From: G965230065 sp965230065
GTDB lineage: Bacteria; Bacteroidota; Bacteroidia; Cytophagales; Cyclobacteriaceae
NCBI GenBank assembly: GCA_965230065.1
Contig: OZ245942.1
Coordinates: forward strand, 7,564,001-7,628,000
Reading direction: 5' to 3'
DNA length: 64,000 nt
The position numbers were made by a program, and so were the translations under genes. This document shows, piece after piece, positions 18,160 to 27,050 of the stretch; position 1 is the stretch's first letter, and the number at the start of each line of letters is the position of its first letter. The notes below the pieces were generated by a model. It was given only the letters and a program-made list of their open reading frames with translations. It was not told the DNA's origin and did not search any database.

Positions 18160-20949
18160 ATGAGATACCTAACCTTTTTTTACATACTCATTTGCGGGAT
18201 GCTGGCACTTTTTATTGCCCATCCGGCATTTGCCCAAACTACTATTTCAGGGAATATCACAGAAGAAAGCAGTGGTGAACCCCTCGCTGGTGTCAACATT
18301 ATTGTAAAAGATAGAGTAATTGGTACCATTACCGATACCCAGGGAAATTTTGACCTGGTGGTGAATGAAAACCCACCTATTACACTACTTATTTCTTTCA
18401 TTGGTTATGAAACCCAGGAACAGGATATAACCCAGGCCAATGCCTCCGGCCTGCAAATTGAAATGAAAGAGCAGATTTTGGTAGGGCAGGAAGTGGTTGT
18501 ATCTGCCTCCCGGGTAGAAGAAAACATCCTTGAATCTCCGGTAACCATAGAAAAAATGGACATACGGTCGATCCAAAATACAGCGGCCCCTTCTTTTTAC
18601 GATGCCATTGCCAATATGAAAGGTATTGATGTGAGTGAGCAAAGTATCACCAATAAAACCATCAACCCCCGTGGCTTTGCCGCCAATGGCAACACCCGCT
18701 TTGTACAATTGATTGACGGGATTGACAACCAGGCGCCCGGCCTTAACTTTTCGGTAGGTAATGTGGTGGGTATATCTGAACTTGACCTGGAAAGTGTAGA
18801 GTTGATTCCCGGTGCGGCCTCGGCTTTGTACGGCCCCAATGCCCTGAACGGTATCCTGCTCATGAACAGCAAAAGCCCGTTTGAATACCAGGGACTGAGC
18901 GCCTACGTCAAAGCGGGCGTAAACCATGTAGACGGGGAAGACGACGATCCATCGCTATACCAGGATTACGGCATCCGATATGCCAAAGCATTCAAAAACA
19001 AGTTTGCCTTCAAGGTAACCGCCTCTTACATCAAAGCGGCTGATTTTATTGCGGTTGACTACCGTGACCAAAGTGATTTGGTGGAGCGGGGCGATACCGA
19101 AAGAGGGAATAATCGAGTATATGACGGCGTTAATGTGTACGGCGAGCCTTTGCTCAACCTGGGGCTGATTGCTAAAGATAATGAAGACCTGCAACCTGTA
19201 AAAACCCTGTTACCCACCGGAGAGCAGGGCAACTTCACCCCCACTGGCTACACCGAACAATCTTTTGTAGATAATACCGCCGAAAGCCTGAAACTGGGCG
19301 CAGCCCTCCACTATCGTATTAACGACAAGCTGGAAGCCCTGGCACAATATAACATAGGCTACGGCAGTTCGGTGTATACGGCCAACGACCGCTTTGTTTT
19401 AGATGATTTTTCTATCTGGACGGGTAAAGTAGAACTCAAAGGCTCCAACTTTTTCCTGAGAGGATACACCACCCAGGAAGATGCGGGAGACACGTATGCC
19501 GCCAATACAGTTACTTCCCTCATTAATGGTGAAGAGTATGTGCCCGTGTATATTGGGGCATTCGTAGCTGCACGTTCACAGGGCGCAGGTATTGACAATT
19601 CGCATGCTTTTGCTCGACAAACGGCTGACCAGGTACAAAATGATAATTTCCTACCGGGTTCCTCCCGTTTTCAACACCTCTTCGATTCTTTACGCAATGT
19701 GCCCATTTCAGAAGGTGGGGCTAAGTTTTTAGATAAATCCGGACTTTGGCATGCAGAGGGCATGTACAACTTTTCTGACCATATCTCTTTTATCGATCTG
19801 GTGGCAGGGGCTAATTTTCGTCGTTATGCCCTCAACTCGGAAGGAACGCTCTTTGCCCTGCAGGATGATGGGGAAGAGTTTGATATAGACGAGTGGGGCG
19901 CGTATGTGCAGGCCGGGAAGTCGCTCATCAACAATCAGTTGAATTTACAGGCATCTTTGCGTTACGATAAAAACGAAAACTTTGACGGACAGTTCTCCCC
20001 CCGCTTTTCCGGTGTATATACCCTGAACGGTACGCACAATTTCCGGGCTTCTTACCAGCAGGGCTTCCGCATCCCCACCACCCAGGACCAGTATATTGAC
20101 CTGGATGTAGTAACCAGAAGACTGGTGGGCAGCAATCCTGTATTGGTAGACCGCTACCAGTTTGAAACCAATACGGTTTATTCTACTCCCTCGGTAAATG
20201 CAGCCCGTAACCTGCTGGACGAAACGGGGAATATGCAGGCCGCTATAGATTTGATGGAGCCTGTAAACTTTGAAGAGTTTGAAACAGAAAGGATAAGCAC
20301 GTACGAAATAGGCTACAAAAGCCTGATTAACAACAAACTGTACATTGACGCTTATTATTATTTCAGTTCTTATAAAAACTTTATTGCTGAAATAGATTTT
20401 ACACAGACAGTTCCGGCACCGGATGACCCCAACAGTGATGCCGCCAAGCAGGCAATCATTGAAGGCACCGCTGAAACCCAACGCTATGGATTTGTGATTA
20501 ATGCGGATGGAAACGTTAATTCCCAGGGATGGGCTGTAGGATTGGAATACTCCCTCTCGGGCGGTTACAAAATTGGGGGCAACGTAGCCTTCAACGAACT
20601 GCTGGACCAGGAAGACCTGATAGACCAGGGGTTCCGGGCCAGTTATAATACACCCGAGTGGCGGTATGTCATCAGCCTGAGCAACCGGGAAGTAGCAGAA
20701 AATGTAGGCTTCAATGTTACCTGGCGTTGGCAGGATGCCTTTTTGTGGGAGTCAGCGTTTGGGGAGGGCATTGTGCCTGCCTATGGCACACTGGGTGCAC
20801 AGGTGAGCTATAAAATTCCTTCTATAAAATCTATTATCAAAATTGGTGGCTCCAACATTCTAAATGAAAGGTATACTACCTCTATCGGAAACCCACGCAT
20901 TGGGGGGATTTATTATGTATCCATCACTTTTGACGAATTTTTGAATTGA
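18160..20949 (+). CDS. TonB-dependent outer-membrane receptor with carboxypeptidase-like N-terminal domain
   Basis: 929 residues. Signal peptide ends at HPAFAQ. Residues about 27-110 are a carboxypeptidase-regulatory-like beta-sandwich (ISGNITEESSGEPLAGVNI), common in Bacteroidota receptors. The plug domain follows (SPVTIEKMDIRSIQ, then YGPNALNGILLMNS) and then a 22-strand barrel to the aromatic end ITFDEFLN. The product imports a bulky ligand across the outer membrane using TonB energy. The next gene encodes a lipoprotein SGNH hydrolase, which suggests that the ligand carries an ester or lipid, though this is inference. No SusD partner is present here, unlike the system at 57.9-62.8 kb. Confidence 0.9.
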   Translation: MRYLTFFYILICGMLALFIAHPAFAQTTISGNITEESSGEPLAGVNIIVKDRVIGTITDTQGNFDLVVNENPPITLLISFIGYETQEQDITQANASGLQIEMKEQILVGQEVVVSASRVEENILESPVTIEKMDIRSIQNTAAPSFYDAIANMKGIDVSEQSITNKTINPRGFAANGNTRFVQLIDGIDNQAPGLNFSVGNVVGISELDLESVELIPGAASALYGPNALNGILLMNSKSPFEYQGLSAYVKAGVNHVDGEDDDPSLYQDYGIRYAKAFKNKFAFKVTASYIKAADFIAVDYRDQSDLVERGDTERGNNRVYDGVNVYGEPLLNLGLIAKDNEDLQPVKTLLPTGEQGNFTPTGYTEQSFVDNTAESLKLGAALHYRINDKLEALAQYNIGYGSSVYTANDRFVLDDFSIWTGKVELKGSNFFLRGYTTQEDAGDTYAANTVTSLINGEEYVPVYIGAFVAARSQGAGIDNSHAFARQTADQVQNDNFLPGSSRFQHLFDSLRNVPISEGGAKFLDKSGLWHAEGMYNFSDHISFIDLVAGANFRRYALNSEGTLFALQDDGEEFDIDEWGAYVQAGKSLINNQLNLQASLRYDKNENFDGQFSPRFSGVYTLNGTHNFRASYQQGFRIPTTQDQYIDLDVVTRRLVGSNPVLVDRYQFETNTVYSTPSVNAARNLLDETGNMQAAIDLMEPVNFEEFETERISTYEIGYKSLINNKLYIDAYYYFSSYKNFIAEIDFTQTVPAPDDPNSDAAKQAIIEGTAETQRYGFVINADGNVNSQGWAVGLEYSLSGGYKIGGNVAFNELLDQEDLIDQGFRASYNTPEWRYVISLSNREVAENVGFNVTWRWQDAFLWESAFGEGIVPAYGTLGAQVSYKIPSIKSIIKIGGSNILNERYTTSIGNPRIGGIYYVSITFDEFLN

Positions 20950-20987
20950 CCATTAATATACTTAATAAAATATTTTTATAAGAAAAG

Positions 20988-21030
20988 AGGAAAGATTGAA
21001 ACTCGCTTCGCTCAGACAGCAATCTTTCCT
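20988..21030 (+). terminator. Hairpin terminator after the TonB receptor
   Basis: Perfect 11-bp stem AGGAAAGATTG (20988-20998) with its complement at 21020-21030 and a 21-base loop, followed by AGATTTTTTG. It ends 140 bases before the next gene, so read-through may be partial. Confidence 0.6.
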
Positions 21031-21040
21031 AGATTTTTTG

Positions 21041-21071
21041 CTTACTTTTTTATCGACTGAAAAAAGTAAGA
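21041..21071. terminator. Second perfect hairpin in the same gap
   Basis: CTTACTTTTTT (21041-21051) pairs exactly with AAAAAAGTAAG (21061-21071) around a 9-base loop. It is too A/T-rich to be sure; it may act as a second terminator or a leader structure for the SGNH gene. Confidence 0.4.
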
Positions 21072-21170
21072 GCCCGTCCGGCTTGAGGACAAGCATTAAA
21101 AATCAAATTGGCAAATAAGTTTGTTTTCTTAATTATAGCCATTGCACAAGTTAATACTAACATTCAAATC

Positions 21171-22712
21171 ATGAAAAAGCTATCAATATTCATCACCATA
21201 CTTCTATTAGGCATCAGCTTTTCCTGCGATACGGAAGAAGAATTGATAGAAGAACGCCTGGACCAAAACCCGGAACCTACCCCGCCCATACCGGAAGGCG
21301 ACCCGGGCAATGCCGATTTTTCCAACTTTATCACCGTTGGCAATTCGTTGGTAGCCGGTTTGATGGATGCCTCCCTGTATACCGACGGGCAAAACAATTC
21401 TATCCCCAACCTGATAGCCCAACAACTGGTGTATGCCGACGGTGGGGAGTTTAACCAGCCCGATATCAATGCCATCAATGGTTTTAATACTGTATTGAAC
21501 GATTTGTCTAAGCCTGACGAAGCTAATCTTGGCAGGTTCATTCTGGATACAAGCATACCCGGCCCCATACCTACCATACCGGGAGACCCGATTACACCTT
21601 ATGATGGCGACAAAAGTGCCCTGAATAACTTTGGCGTACCCGGAGCCCGCGTGCTGGATGCAGTAACGCCCGGCTACGCCCAGTTCAATCCTTTTTTCGC
21701 CCGGTTTGCTTCTTCATCATCCGCTTCTATGATTGGCGATGCCGTGACCCGGCAACCTACTTTCTTTGCCATGTGGCTGGGCAGTAACGATGTGCTGGGA
21801 TATGCCACCGCCGGGGCTGCCGGTCCTGATGGGGAAGAAAACCCTGATGCAGAGGGGAATCCGGCCACAGCCAGAATTACCCTCACCAGCACCAACAGCT
21901 TTACCCAGGCTTACCAGGGCGCATTGAATGCTTTTCTTTCAGTGCCTAATAGCAAAGGGGTAGTGGCCAATATTCCCAGTATTCTTTTTATTCCGTTTTT
22001 CAGGGTTGTGCCCTGGAATCCCCTTCCGCTGGATGCTACCCTGGCTACCATTGCCAATGCCGCTTATGTGGAGTACAACGGCGCACTGGATGCTGCTCTT
22101 TCTAATAACTACCCCGGCCTCACCCCAAAAGAAGTAGATGACCGGAAAATTGCTTTTCAGGAAGGTAATAACCCCGTGGTGATCACAGACGAAGAGCTTA
22201 CAGAAATTACCCTGCCCGACGGAGAAGGGGGTACCACCACATTGCCCAAAATACGGCAGCTTACCGAGCAGGAACTGCTTACCTTTTCGTCGGCTACGGT
22301 CATTGGTACTTTGGCAAATCCCAATGACCCTACTTCCATCATTGGCGTGGCTGTTCCCCTCAGCGATGAGCTTGTACTGACAAGCAGTGAAATTCAGACT
22401 ATTTTGACCCGCACCGCTACTTTTAACCAGATTATCGCGGACGCGGTGGCTAATTCCGGTGGCCGTGTGGCCCTTTGGGATTCTAATACTTTTTTCACCA
22501 ACATTGCCCTCAACGGCGGCATCGTGGTAGAAGGCCAAACGTTACAGCCTGATTTTAGCCCGAATGGTATTTTTTCTACGGATGGCATCCACCCCAACCC
22601 ACGGGGCAATGCCATTGCCGCTAATGAAATTATCAAGGTGATAGAAGACAATTTTGGCGCAGAAATCCCGGAGGCGGAAGTACTGCCCATGCGGTCGGTG
22701 ATTTTTCAGTAA
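21171..22712 (+). CDS. SGNH/GDSL-family hydrolase lipoprotein
   Basis: 513 residues. MKKLSIFITILLLGISFSC is a lipoprotein signal with the acylated Cys at 19. The SGNH blocks are visible: block I as FITVGNSLVAG (GNSL in place of GDSL, with the catalytic Ser), block III MWLGSNDVLG with GxND, and block V DGIHPNPRGN with the Asp/His pair. Such enzymes hydrolyse ester bonds in lipids or acylated sugars. It is lipid-anchored, probably on the outer membrane, and lies behind a TonB receptor gene on the same strand, so uptake and de-esterification of one ligand is a reasonable inference. ATG 21171 is chosen because the upstream in-frame start at 21108 would bury the signal peptide. Confidence 0.87.
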   Translation: MKKLSIFITILLLGISFSCDTEEELIEERLDQNPEPTPPIPEGDPGNADFSNFITVGNSLVAGLMDASLYTDGQNNSIPNLIAQQLVYADGGEFNQPDINAINGFNTVLNDLSKPDEANLGRFILDTSIPGPIPTIPGDPITPYDGDKSALNNFGVPGARVLDAVTPGYAQFNPFFARFASSSSASMIGDAVTRQPTFFAMWLGSNDVLGYATAGAAGPDGEENPDAEGNPATARITLTSTNSFTQAYQGALNAFLSVPNSKGVVANIPSILFIPFFRVVPWNPLPLDATLATIANAAYVEYNGALDAALSNNYPGLTPKEVDDRKIAFQEGNNPVVITDEELTEITLPDGEGGTTTLPKIRQLTEQELLTFSSATVIGTLANPNDPTSIIGVAVPLSDELVLTSSEIQTILTRTATFNQIIADAVANSGGRVALWDSNTFFTNIALNGGIVVEGQTLQPDFSPNGIFSTDGIHPNPRGNAIAANEIIKVIEDNFGAEIPEAEVLPMRSVIFQ

Positions 22713-22726
22713 GGCTATTGCCTTTA

Positions 22727-22782
22727 GAGGGCGGACTGGTCGGACAGCCGATGCTGCGTCCCCGACTTCTCAGTTCGCTCTC
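22727..22782. repeat. Palindromic intergenic repeat, family P2, copy 1
   Basis: Opens with GAGGGCGGACT, contains GCGTCCCCGAC (22756-22766) and closes with CAGTTCGCTCTC (22771-22782), which pairs with the opening arm with two mismatches. It lies between the SGNH gene and the toxin gene. A second copy is at 23836-23859. Confidence 0.5.
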
Positions 22783-22801
22783 CGGGGTGATTCTTTACGA
22801 G

Positions 22802-23149
22802 TCAAAATTCTTTTTCAAGGATTGTCTCAACCACTTTTTTCAGCCCTGGTAAATCCTTTTCAACAATACTCCAAACCATGTCAAGCCTGATGCCGAAATA
22901 TTGGTGGGCAATTAAATTCCTGAATGCCCTTACCTGATGCCAGGGATAATCATATTTTTCAAGCAATTCAGCATTTACATGAGCGATGGCTTCCCCAATA
23001 ATTGAAAACTGGTAAAGAACCGCGTCATGCAACATAGGGTTTTCCAAAAAGATTGTTTCAGAAGATTCGGCGGTATAGTTTTCTATTTTATTGATGGCAT
23101 CAACGATATGGGTTAGCCTTTCCTTATCCTTCTGCTTATCTGTTTTCAT
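22802..23149 (-). CDS. hepT: HEPN-domain toxin, HepT/DUF86 family
   Basis: 115-residue all-helical protein. The HEPN ribonuclease motif RX4HXY is intact as RNLIAHQY (R77, H82, Y84), and GEAIAHVN around residue 52 is typical of DUF86. In MntA-HepT modules HepT is an RNA-cleaving toxin that the MNT nucleotidyltransferase neutralises by adding AMP to the Tyr of this motif. The upstream gene is exactly such an MNT protein and overlaps this one by 14 bases, so the pair is translationally coupled with antitoxin first. Activity here is inferred from the intact motif. Confidence 0.88.
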   Translation of the reverse strand: MKTDKQKDKERLTHIVDAINKIENYTAESSETIFLENPMLHDAVLYQFSIIGEAIAHVNAELLEKYDYPWHQVRAFRNLIAHQYFGIRLDMVWSIVEKDLPGLKKVVETILEKEF

Positions 23150-23732
23150 AAATTAGCTTCATATCTTCCTTAACATTGCTGGCAACATTTGGGCGAAAAG
23201 TATCCACAAAGCCAATATCCACTTTTCTATCCAGTAAATTCTCAAGCTTATACTGAATATCAGCCAGGTCAAAATATGAAAATTTCTTATCTGGCTTTTC
23301 TTTGATAACGATGTCTATATCACTGTTTTGGTTATCATCCCCCCTGGCGAAAGACCCGAATATCCAAGCCTTTTCTACACGGCCATCCCCTTTGAAATAT
23401 TTTTTAATTTGGCGTTCTATAACATTGCGTTTTTTTGTTCTGAACTTATTATATACTACTTTTTCTTCTGCAACTTTTAATACTTCTTCCGCTAGTTCTT
23501 CATCATTGATTGTATGCAAAACCTGATCGCTCAACCAGGCAATAAGCATTTTCTTTTCATCTTCCCCATAGTATTTGGCAAGGTTCACCACCACCTTTTT
23601 AGTAGCTTTCCGATGTCCTCTTTCTATTTTACTCAATACGGCCTGATCAATGTCCAAAAAAGCAGCTACCCTTCTTAATGGTTCTCCTTTCTCTTCACGT
23701 AACCCTCGAATTTGCTCGCCAAAGCTTTCCAT
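23136..23732 (-). CDS. XRE-HTH/MNT nucleotidyltransferase fusion, antitoxin of the HepT pair
   Basis: 198 residues. Residues 1-60 are a Cro/C1-type helix-turn-helix (IRGLREEKGEPLRRVAAF, then VLSKIERGHR). Residues about 100-198 are a minimal nucleotidyltransferase with the catalytic pattern GSX10DXD complete (G126, S127, D138, D140). In the known MntA-HepT system the NTase AMPylates the toxin. Here the extra HTH would let the antitoxin also repress its own promoter; a 7-bp inverted repeat TTTTGAC/GTCAAAA lies 15-35 bases upstream of the start. I chose ATG 23732 (MESFGEQIRG) because the longer frame to 23765 would run through this operator. Confidence 0.85.
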   Translation of the reverse strand: MESFGEQIRGLREEKGEPLRRVAAFLDIDQAVLSKIERGHRKATKKVVVNLAKYYGEDEKKMLIAWLSDQVLHTINDEELAEEVLKVAEEKVVYNKFRTKKRNVIERQIKKYFKGDGRVEKAWIFGSFARGDDNQNSDIDIVIKEKPDKKFSYFDLADIQYKLENLLDRKVDIGFVDTFRPNVASNVKEDMKLIYENR

Positions 23733-23746
23733 TTTGATATATTTTG

Positions 23747-23767
23747 TTTTGACAAAAAACGTCAAAA
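23747..23767. promoter_or_regulatory. Candidate operator of the XRE-MNT/HepT operon
   Basis: TTTTGAC (23747-23753) and GTCAAAA (23761-23767) form a perfect 7-bp inverted repeat with a 7-base spacer, 15 bases upstream of the antitoxin ATG. This position fits autoregulation by its own HTH. Confidence 0.5.
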
Positions 23768-24291
23768 TTCATTTAATATTATCAATTATTAGCAATTTTT
23801 TGTTGTGTAAGTATCTGGAATTTATTTTTCAATTGGAGAGCGGACTAAGCGTCCCCGACCGGGCCACGGAGGCTTCCCAGTCTGTAAAACAGACATCATT
23901 TTCCTTTTTGAGTGGACAAGATACCGCCGGGGCCTTTACAAGCCGCTAAAACTCTGTGAGGACACAGACCTTGGGTATAAAGTTTGTATTTCCTGCGTTA
24001 TGGTTTCAGACAGGTTGGCCTGGCAGAAGCAAGCAATAATAAAAAACTATAAAGGCGATCGCAAAAGGCTTGTTTGTACAAGGCATCATTTCTGGCAATA
24101 AGTATTACCTAAAAGTTGAAAGTTTTTCTTTTAAAGTAAAACGGAAGCTTTAATCCAATCTCAGGAGTGGCAAGTTTTGTAAAACCATGTAAAAGGTTGT
24201 TAAAAAATCCTTTTAATCTTTCAGAGCTCCGGTTTCCTGTTTATTTTTATCCCGGGTTTTTTATACTTTTCACTTTACCAACCTTCATCCC
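23768..24291. other. Long intergenic region between the TA operon and the ABC permease
   Basis: About 520 bases without a supported gene. It holds repeat copy P2-2 at 23836-23859. The only other oddity is a single GCGATCGC octamer near 24055. A promoter for the permease gene must lie here; no exact TAnnTTTG box was found close to its start. Confidence 0.6.
23836..23859. repeat. Palindromic intergenic repeat, family P2, copy 2
   Basis: GAGAGCGGACT followed after two bases by GCGTCCCCGAC, the same two blocks as copy 1 at 22727-22766, where 18 bases separate them. The closing arm is not recognised. The two copies bracket the toxin-antitoxin operon. Confidence 0.45.
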
Positions 24292-26745
24292 ATGGCCTCC
24301 AACTACCTCAAATTCGCCCTCAGGATTTTCCTGAAAGAAAAGTTTTATACCCTGCTCAACATCATTGGCCTGGCTACAGGCATTGCCGTGAGTATCATTA
24401 TCCTGCTGTATCTTCAAAACGATCTCACCTATGATACACACCATGAAAAATATCGGCAGATTTATCGCATGGTGACTAATGTAAAGGGCCCAGGGGTAGA
24501 GTTTCATGCCGCCGGAACTGCCAGGGAAGTACCAGCCATGTTGCAGGAAGAGTATCCAGAAATTTTATCGTATGTCAGGTTGCAAAGCTTGGGAACTACT
24601 CTCATTAACGTACCCAAAAATGAAGGGAATGAACTTTTCAATGAAGAGGATATGGTACGGGCTGATTCCACTATTTTTGAAGTTTTTACCCATCCTTTCA
24701 TTGCAGGTAACCCCAAAACCGCACTTATTGAATTGAATAGTATTGTACTCTCAGAAGAACTCGCCAGAAAATATTTTGGTAACGCGCAGGAAGCCCTGGG
24801 TAAAACCCTGCTGATAGGCGATGGTAAAGAAAATTATAAAGTGACAGGCGTTATTGAAAACCTGCCGGATAACTCCCACTTAAAATTTGACGGTTTGCTT
24901 TCCCATATCAATGAAAGGCAATGGGCTACCAAAGATGGGGAATTTAATTCCGAAGCCATTTGGAACCCCGATGTTTATACTTACCTACTGCTACCAGAAA
25001 GGTACAATGCGGCTGATTTTTTTGCCAAATTCCAGCCATTTTATGACAAATACATCAAGCCTTTTGGGGATGTGGTAGACAGCGAGCTTTGGTATTACCT
25101 GGAACCTTTAGCCGATGTACATTTTAAATCAACCCAGGAGTGGGACGAGCCCCAGGGCAATATCGCCTACGTATATGCTTTTGGTGCCATTGGTTTATTT
25201 ATTTTGCTGCTGGCCTGCATCAATTATATGAACATGGCCACGGCCCGGTCGGGCAACCGGGCCAAAGAGATTGGCGTACGAAAAGTGCTGGGTTCCAGCA
25301 AAAGAAGGCTCGTATTTTCTTTCTTTGGTGAATCGCTCCTGCTGGCTTTTGTGGCACTTTTTATCAGTATCGGTATTGTGGCTTTTATCCTGTATGCCAC
25401 GTCTTTTAACTCATTAATTGAAAAAGAATTGACGCTCAATTTCGCTGACAATCCGGTATTGTTGTTTGGCACTTTAGGCATTACACTACTTATTGGATTG
25501 CTGTCTGGCCTGTATCCCGCGTTTTACCTGCCCAGCATAGGTGTGGTGCAATCACTGAAAGGTGCGTTCAAATCGGGTGCTTCTGGTTTGATGCTGCGTA
25601 AATCCCTGGTGGTATTTCAGTTTGCCATCTCCATTGCCGTGGTCATCTGTACGCTGCTGATGAAAGACCAAATTGATTATGTACGCACCAAAGAACTTGG
25701 TTTTAACAAAAATCATTTGTTGCTGGTGAACATTCAAGATACCCTGGTACAAAAGCAAATTCCTATTATCAAAAACGATATGATGCAATATTCTGGCATT
25801 ATCGGTACTACAGTTGCCTATAATGCTCCAGGCATAGGCGTAGGTTCCCAGGTTTTTAAAGTAGAAACTGATTCGGTAATGACCCAACAAGCTTTTAATA
25901 CATTGTATGTGGGTGAAAATTACCTGGAAACCATGGGTATCCAATTGCTGGCAGGGCGTGATTTTAACGAAGGTTTTGAAGGGGATAAAGATGCCAAATC
26001 ATTTCTGATTAACGAAACAGCTGCCAAAGAACTGGGATGGTACAACCCTGCCCAGGAAGATGCGAAACTGGAAGACGCCCTCAACAGGGAAATTATGTTT
26101 TTTCATGGAGAAGAACCTGGCCATGTGATCGGCATCATTAAAGACATTAATCTCAGTTCTTTGCACAACCCCATACAACCTACCATTGTGGTACCTGCCA
26201 ATGAAGAAGGAGGCATGTTTTATTTCCGGCTGGAGGGAGAAAACTTACCTGAAACGATGGACTACATAAAAGAAAAATGGGCAGCATACGACCCCAACCA
26301 TCCATTTATGTACCGTTTTTTAGATGAAGAATTTGATGCGCAATACCGGGCCGATGAGCGGCAGGGCAATCTCATTTCTATTTTGTCGGGCATTTGCCTG
26401 CTGGTTTCCCTGCTGGGTGTGCTGGGGCTTTCCGCTTTCACGGCTGAGCAACGTACCAAAGAAATTGGTGTACGGAAAGTGCTGGGCGCATCTATCCCGC
26501 AAATTGTTTATCTGCTGTTTAAAGATGTGATGTATTTGGTCATCATTGCTTCGGTATTGGCCGCACCGCTGGCGTATTATGTAACCAATCTTTGGCTGGA
26601 AAACTTCGCTTTCCGTACAGAAATCAACGCTTTTCTGTTCATTTTGGCAAGTGTAGCCGCTTTGGTCATTGCTTTCCTTACCATGAGTTTTCATTCTATC
26701 AAAACCGCCCGGCTGAACCCGGTGGTGAGTTTAAGGTATGAGTGA
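24292..26745 (+). CDS. ABC transporter permease, MacB/FtsX type
   Basis: 817 residues in the layout of Bacteroidota FtsX-like permeases: one N-terminal membrane helix (about 22-42, IIGLATGIAVSIIILLYL), a periplasmic MacB core domain, three helices with the FtsX motif AKEIGVRKVLGSSKRRLV near residue 322, a second periplasmic domain, and three C-terminal helices with TKEIGVRKVLGASIPQIV near 722. The duplicated KEIGVRKVLG elements are the cytoplasmic coupling segments to an ATPase. No ATPase subunit gene is adjacent, which is usual for this group. Substrate is unknown; relatives act in antibiotic or lipoprotein export and envelope stress. Confidence 0.88.
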   Translation: MASNYLKFALRIFLKEKFYTLLNIIGLATGIAVSIIILLYLQNDLTYDTHHEKYRQIYRMVTNVKGPGVEFHAAGTAREVPAMLQEEYPEILSYVRLQSLGTTLINVPKNEGNELFNEEDMVRADSTIFEVFTHPFIAGNPKTALIELNSIVLSEELARKYFGNAQEALGKTLLIGDGKENYKVTGVIENLPDNSHLKFDGLLSHINERQWATKDGEFNSEAIWNPDVYTYLLLPERYNAADFFAKFQPFYDKYIKPFGDVVDSELWYYLEPLADVHFKSTQEWDEPQGNIAYVYAFGAIGLFILLLACINYMNMATARSGNRAKEIGVRKVLGSSKRRLVFSFFGESLLLAFVALFISIGIVAFILYATSFNSLIEKELTLNFADNPVLLFGTLGITLLIGLLSGLYPAFYLPSIGVVQSLKGAFKSGASGLMLRKSLVVFQFAISIAVVICTLLMKDQIDYVRTKELGFNKNHLLLVNIQDTLVQKQIPIIKNDMMQYSGIIGTTVAYNAPGIGVGSQVFKVETDSVMTQQAFNTLYVGENYLETMGIQLLAGRDFNEGFEGDKDAKSFLINETAAKELGWYNPAQEDAKLEDALNREIMFFHGEEPGHVIGIIKDINLSSLHNPIQPTIVVPANEEGGMFYFRLEGENLPETMDYIKEKWAAYDPNHPFMYRFLDEEFDAQYRADERQGNLISILSGICLLVSLLGVLGLSAFTAEQRTKEIGVRKVLGASIPQIVYLLFKDVMYLVIIASVLAAPLAYYVTNLWLENFAFRTEINAFLFILASVAALVIAFLTMSFHSIKTARLNPVVSLRYE

Positions 26746-27050
26746 TGGTGTTTATTTAACTAGAACTATCCCTCTTAAATCGCATTAGGTAAATCTGTAG
26801 GCTTCCTTGGGAGACTTTTGAGGCATGTAGATTTTACTTTTTACCAGGGTTTGCATAACGAATCATAATCTCAACTGGTTGCCTGAGTTCTCTTCTCAGC
26901 TTACTATTTCCTTTCAATCCTATCTTTTAACAATCACCTCGATTTAAAAACTCCACATTAAACTTACACAAGAGCTTTTCAGGTCTTTTCCACCACCCTG
27001 CCAAGAATAGGTTTCACTACATTTATGCCGTTTATTATAAAGCTATTTTT
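26746..27050. other. 305-bp intergenic region, nothing recognised
   Basis: No convincing gene, terminator hairpin or repeat was found. A TACATTTA sequence shortly before ATG 27051 is one base away from a TAnnTTTG box and may be the promoter of the YHYH operon. Confidence 0.5.

Noticed and set aside
22801..23770. GTCAAAATTC occurs at both edges of the toxin-antitoxin operon, like a target-site duplication
   Set aside because: One copy encodes the end and stop of HepT and the other is part of the candidate operator, so coincidence is likely.
24055..24062. A GCGATCGC octamer resembling the HIP1 repeat
   Set aside because: No other copy was noticed; HIP1 is a cyanobacterial feature.
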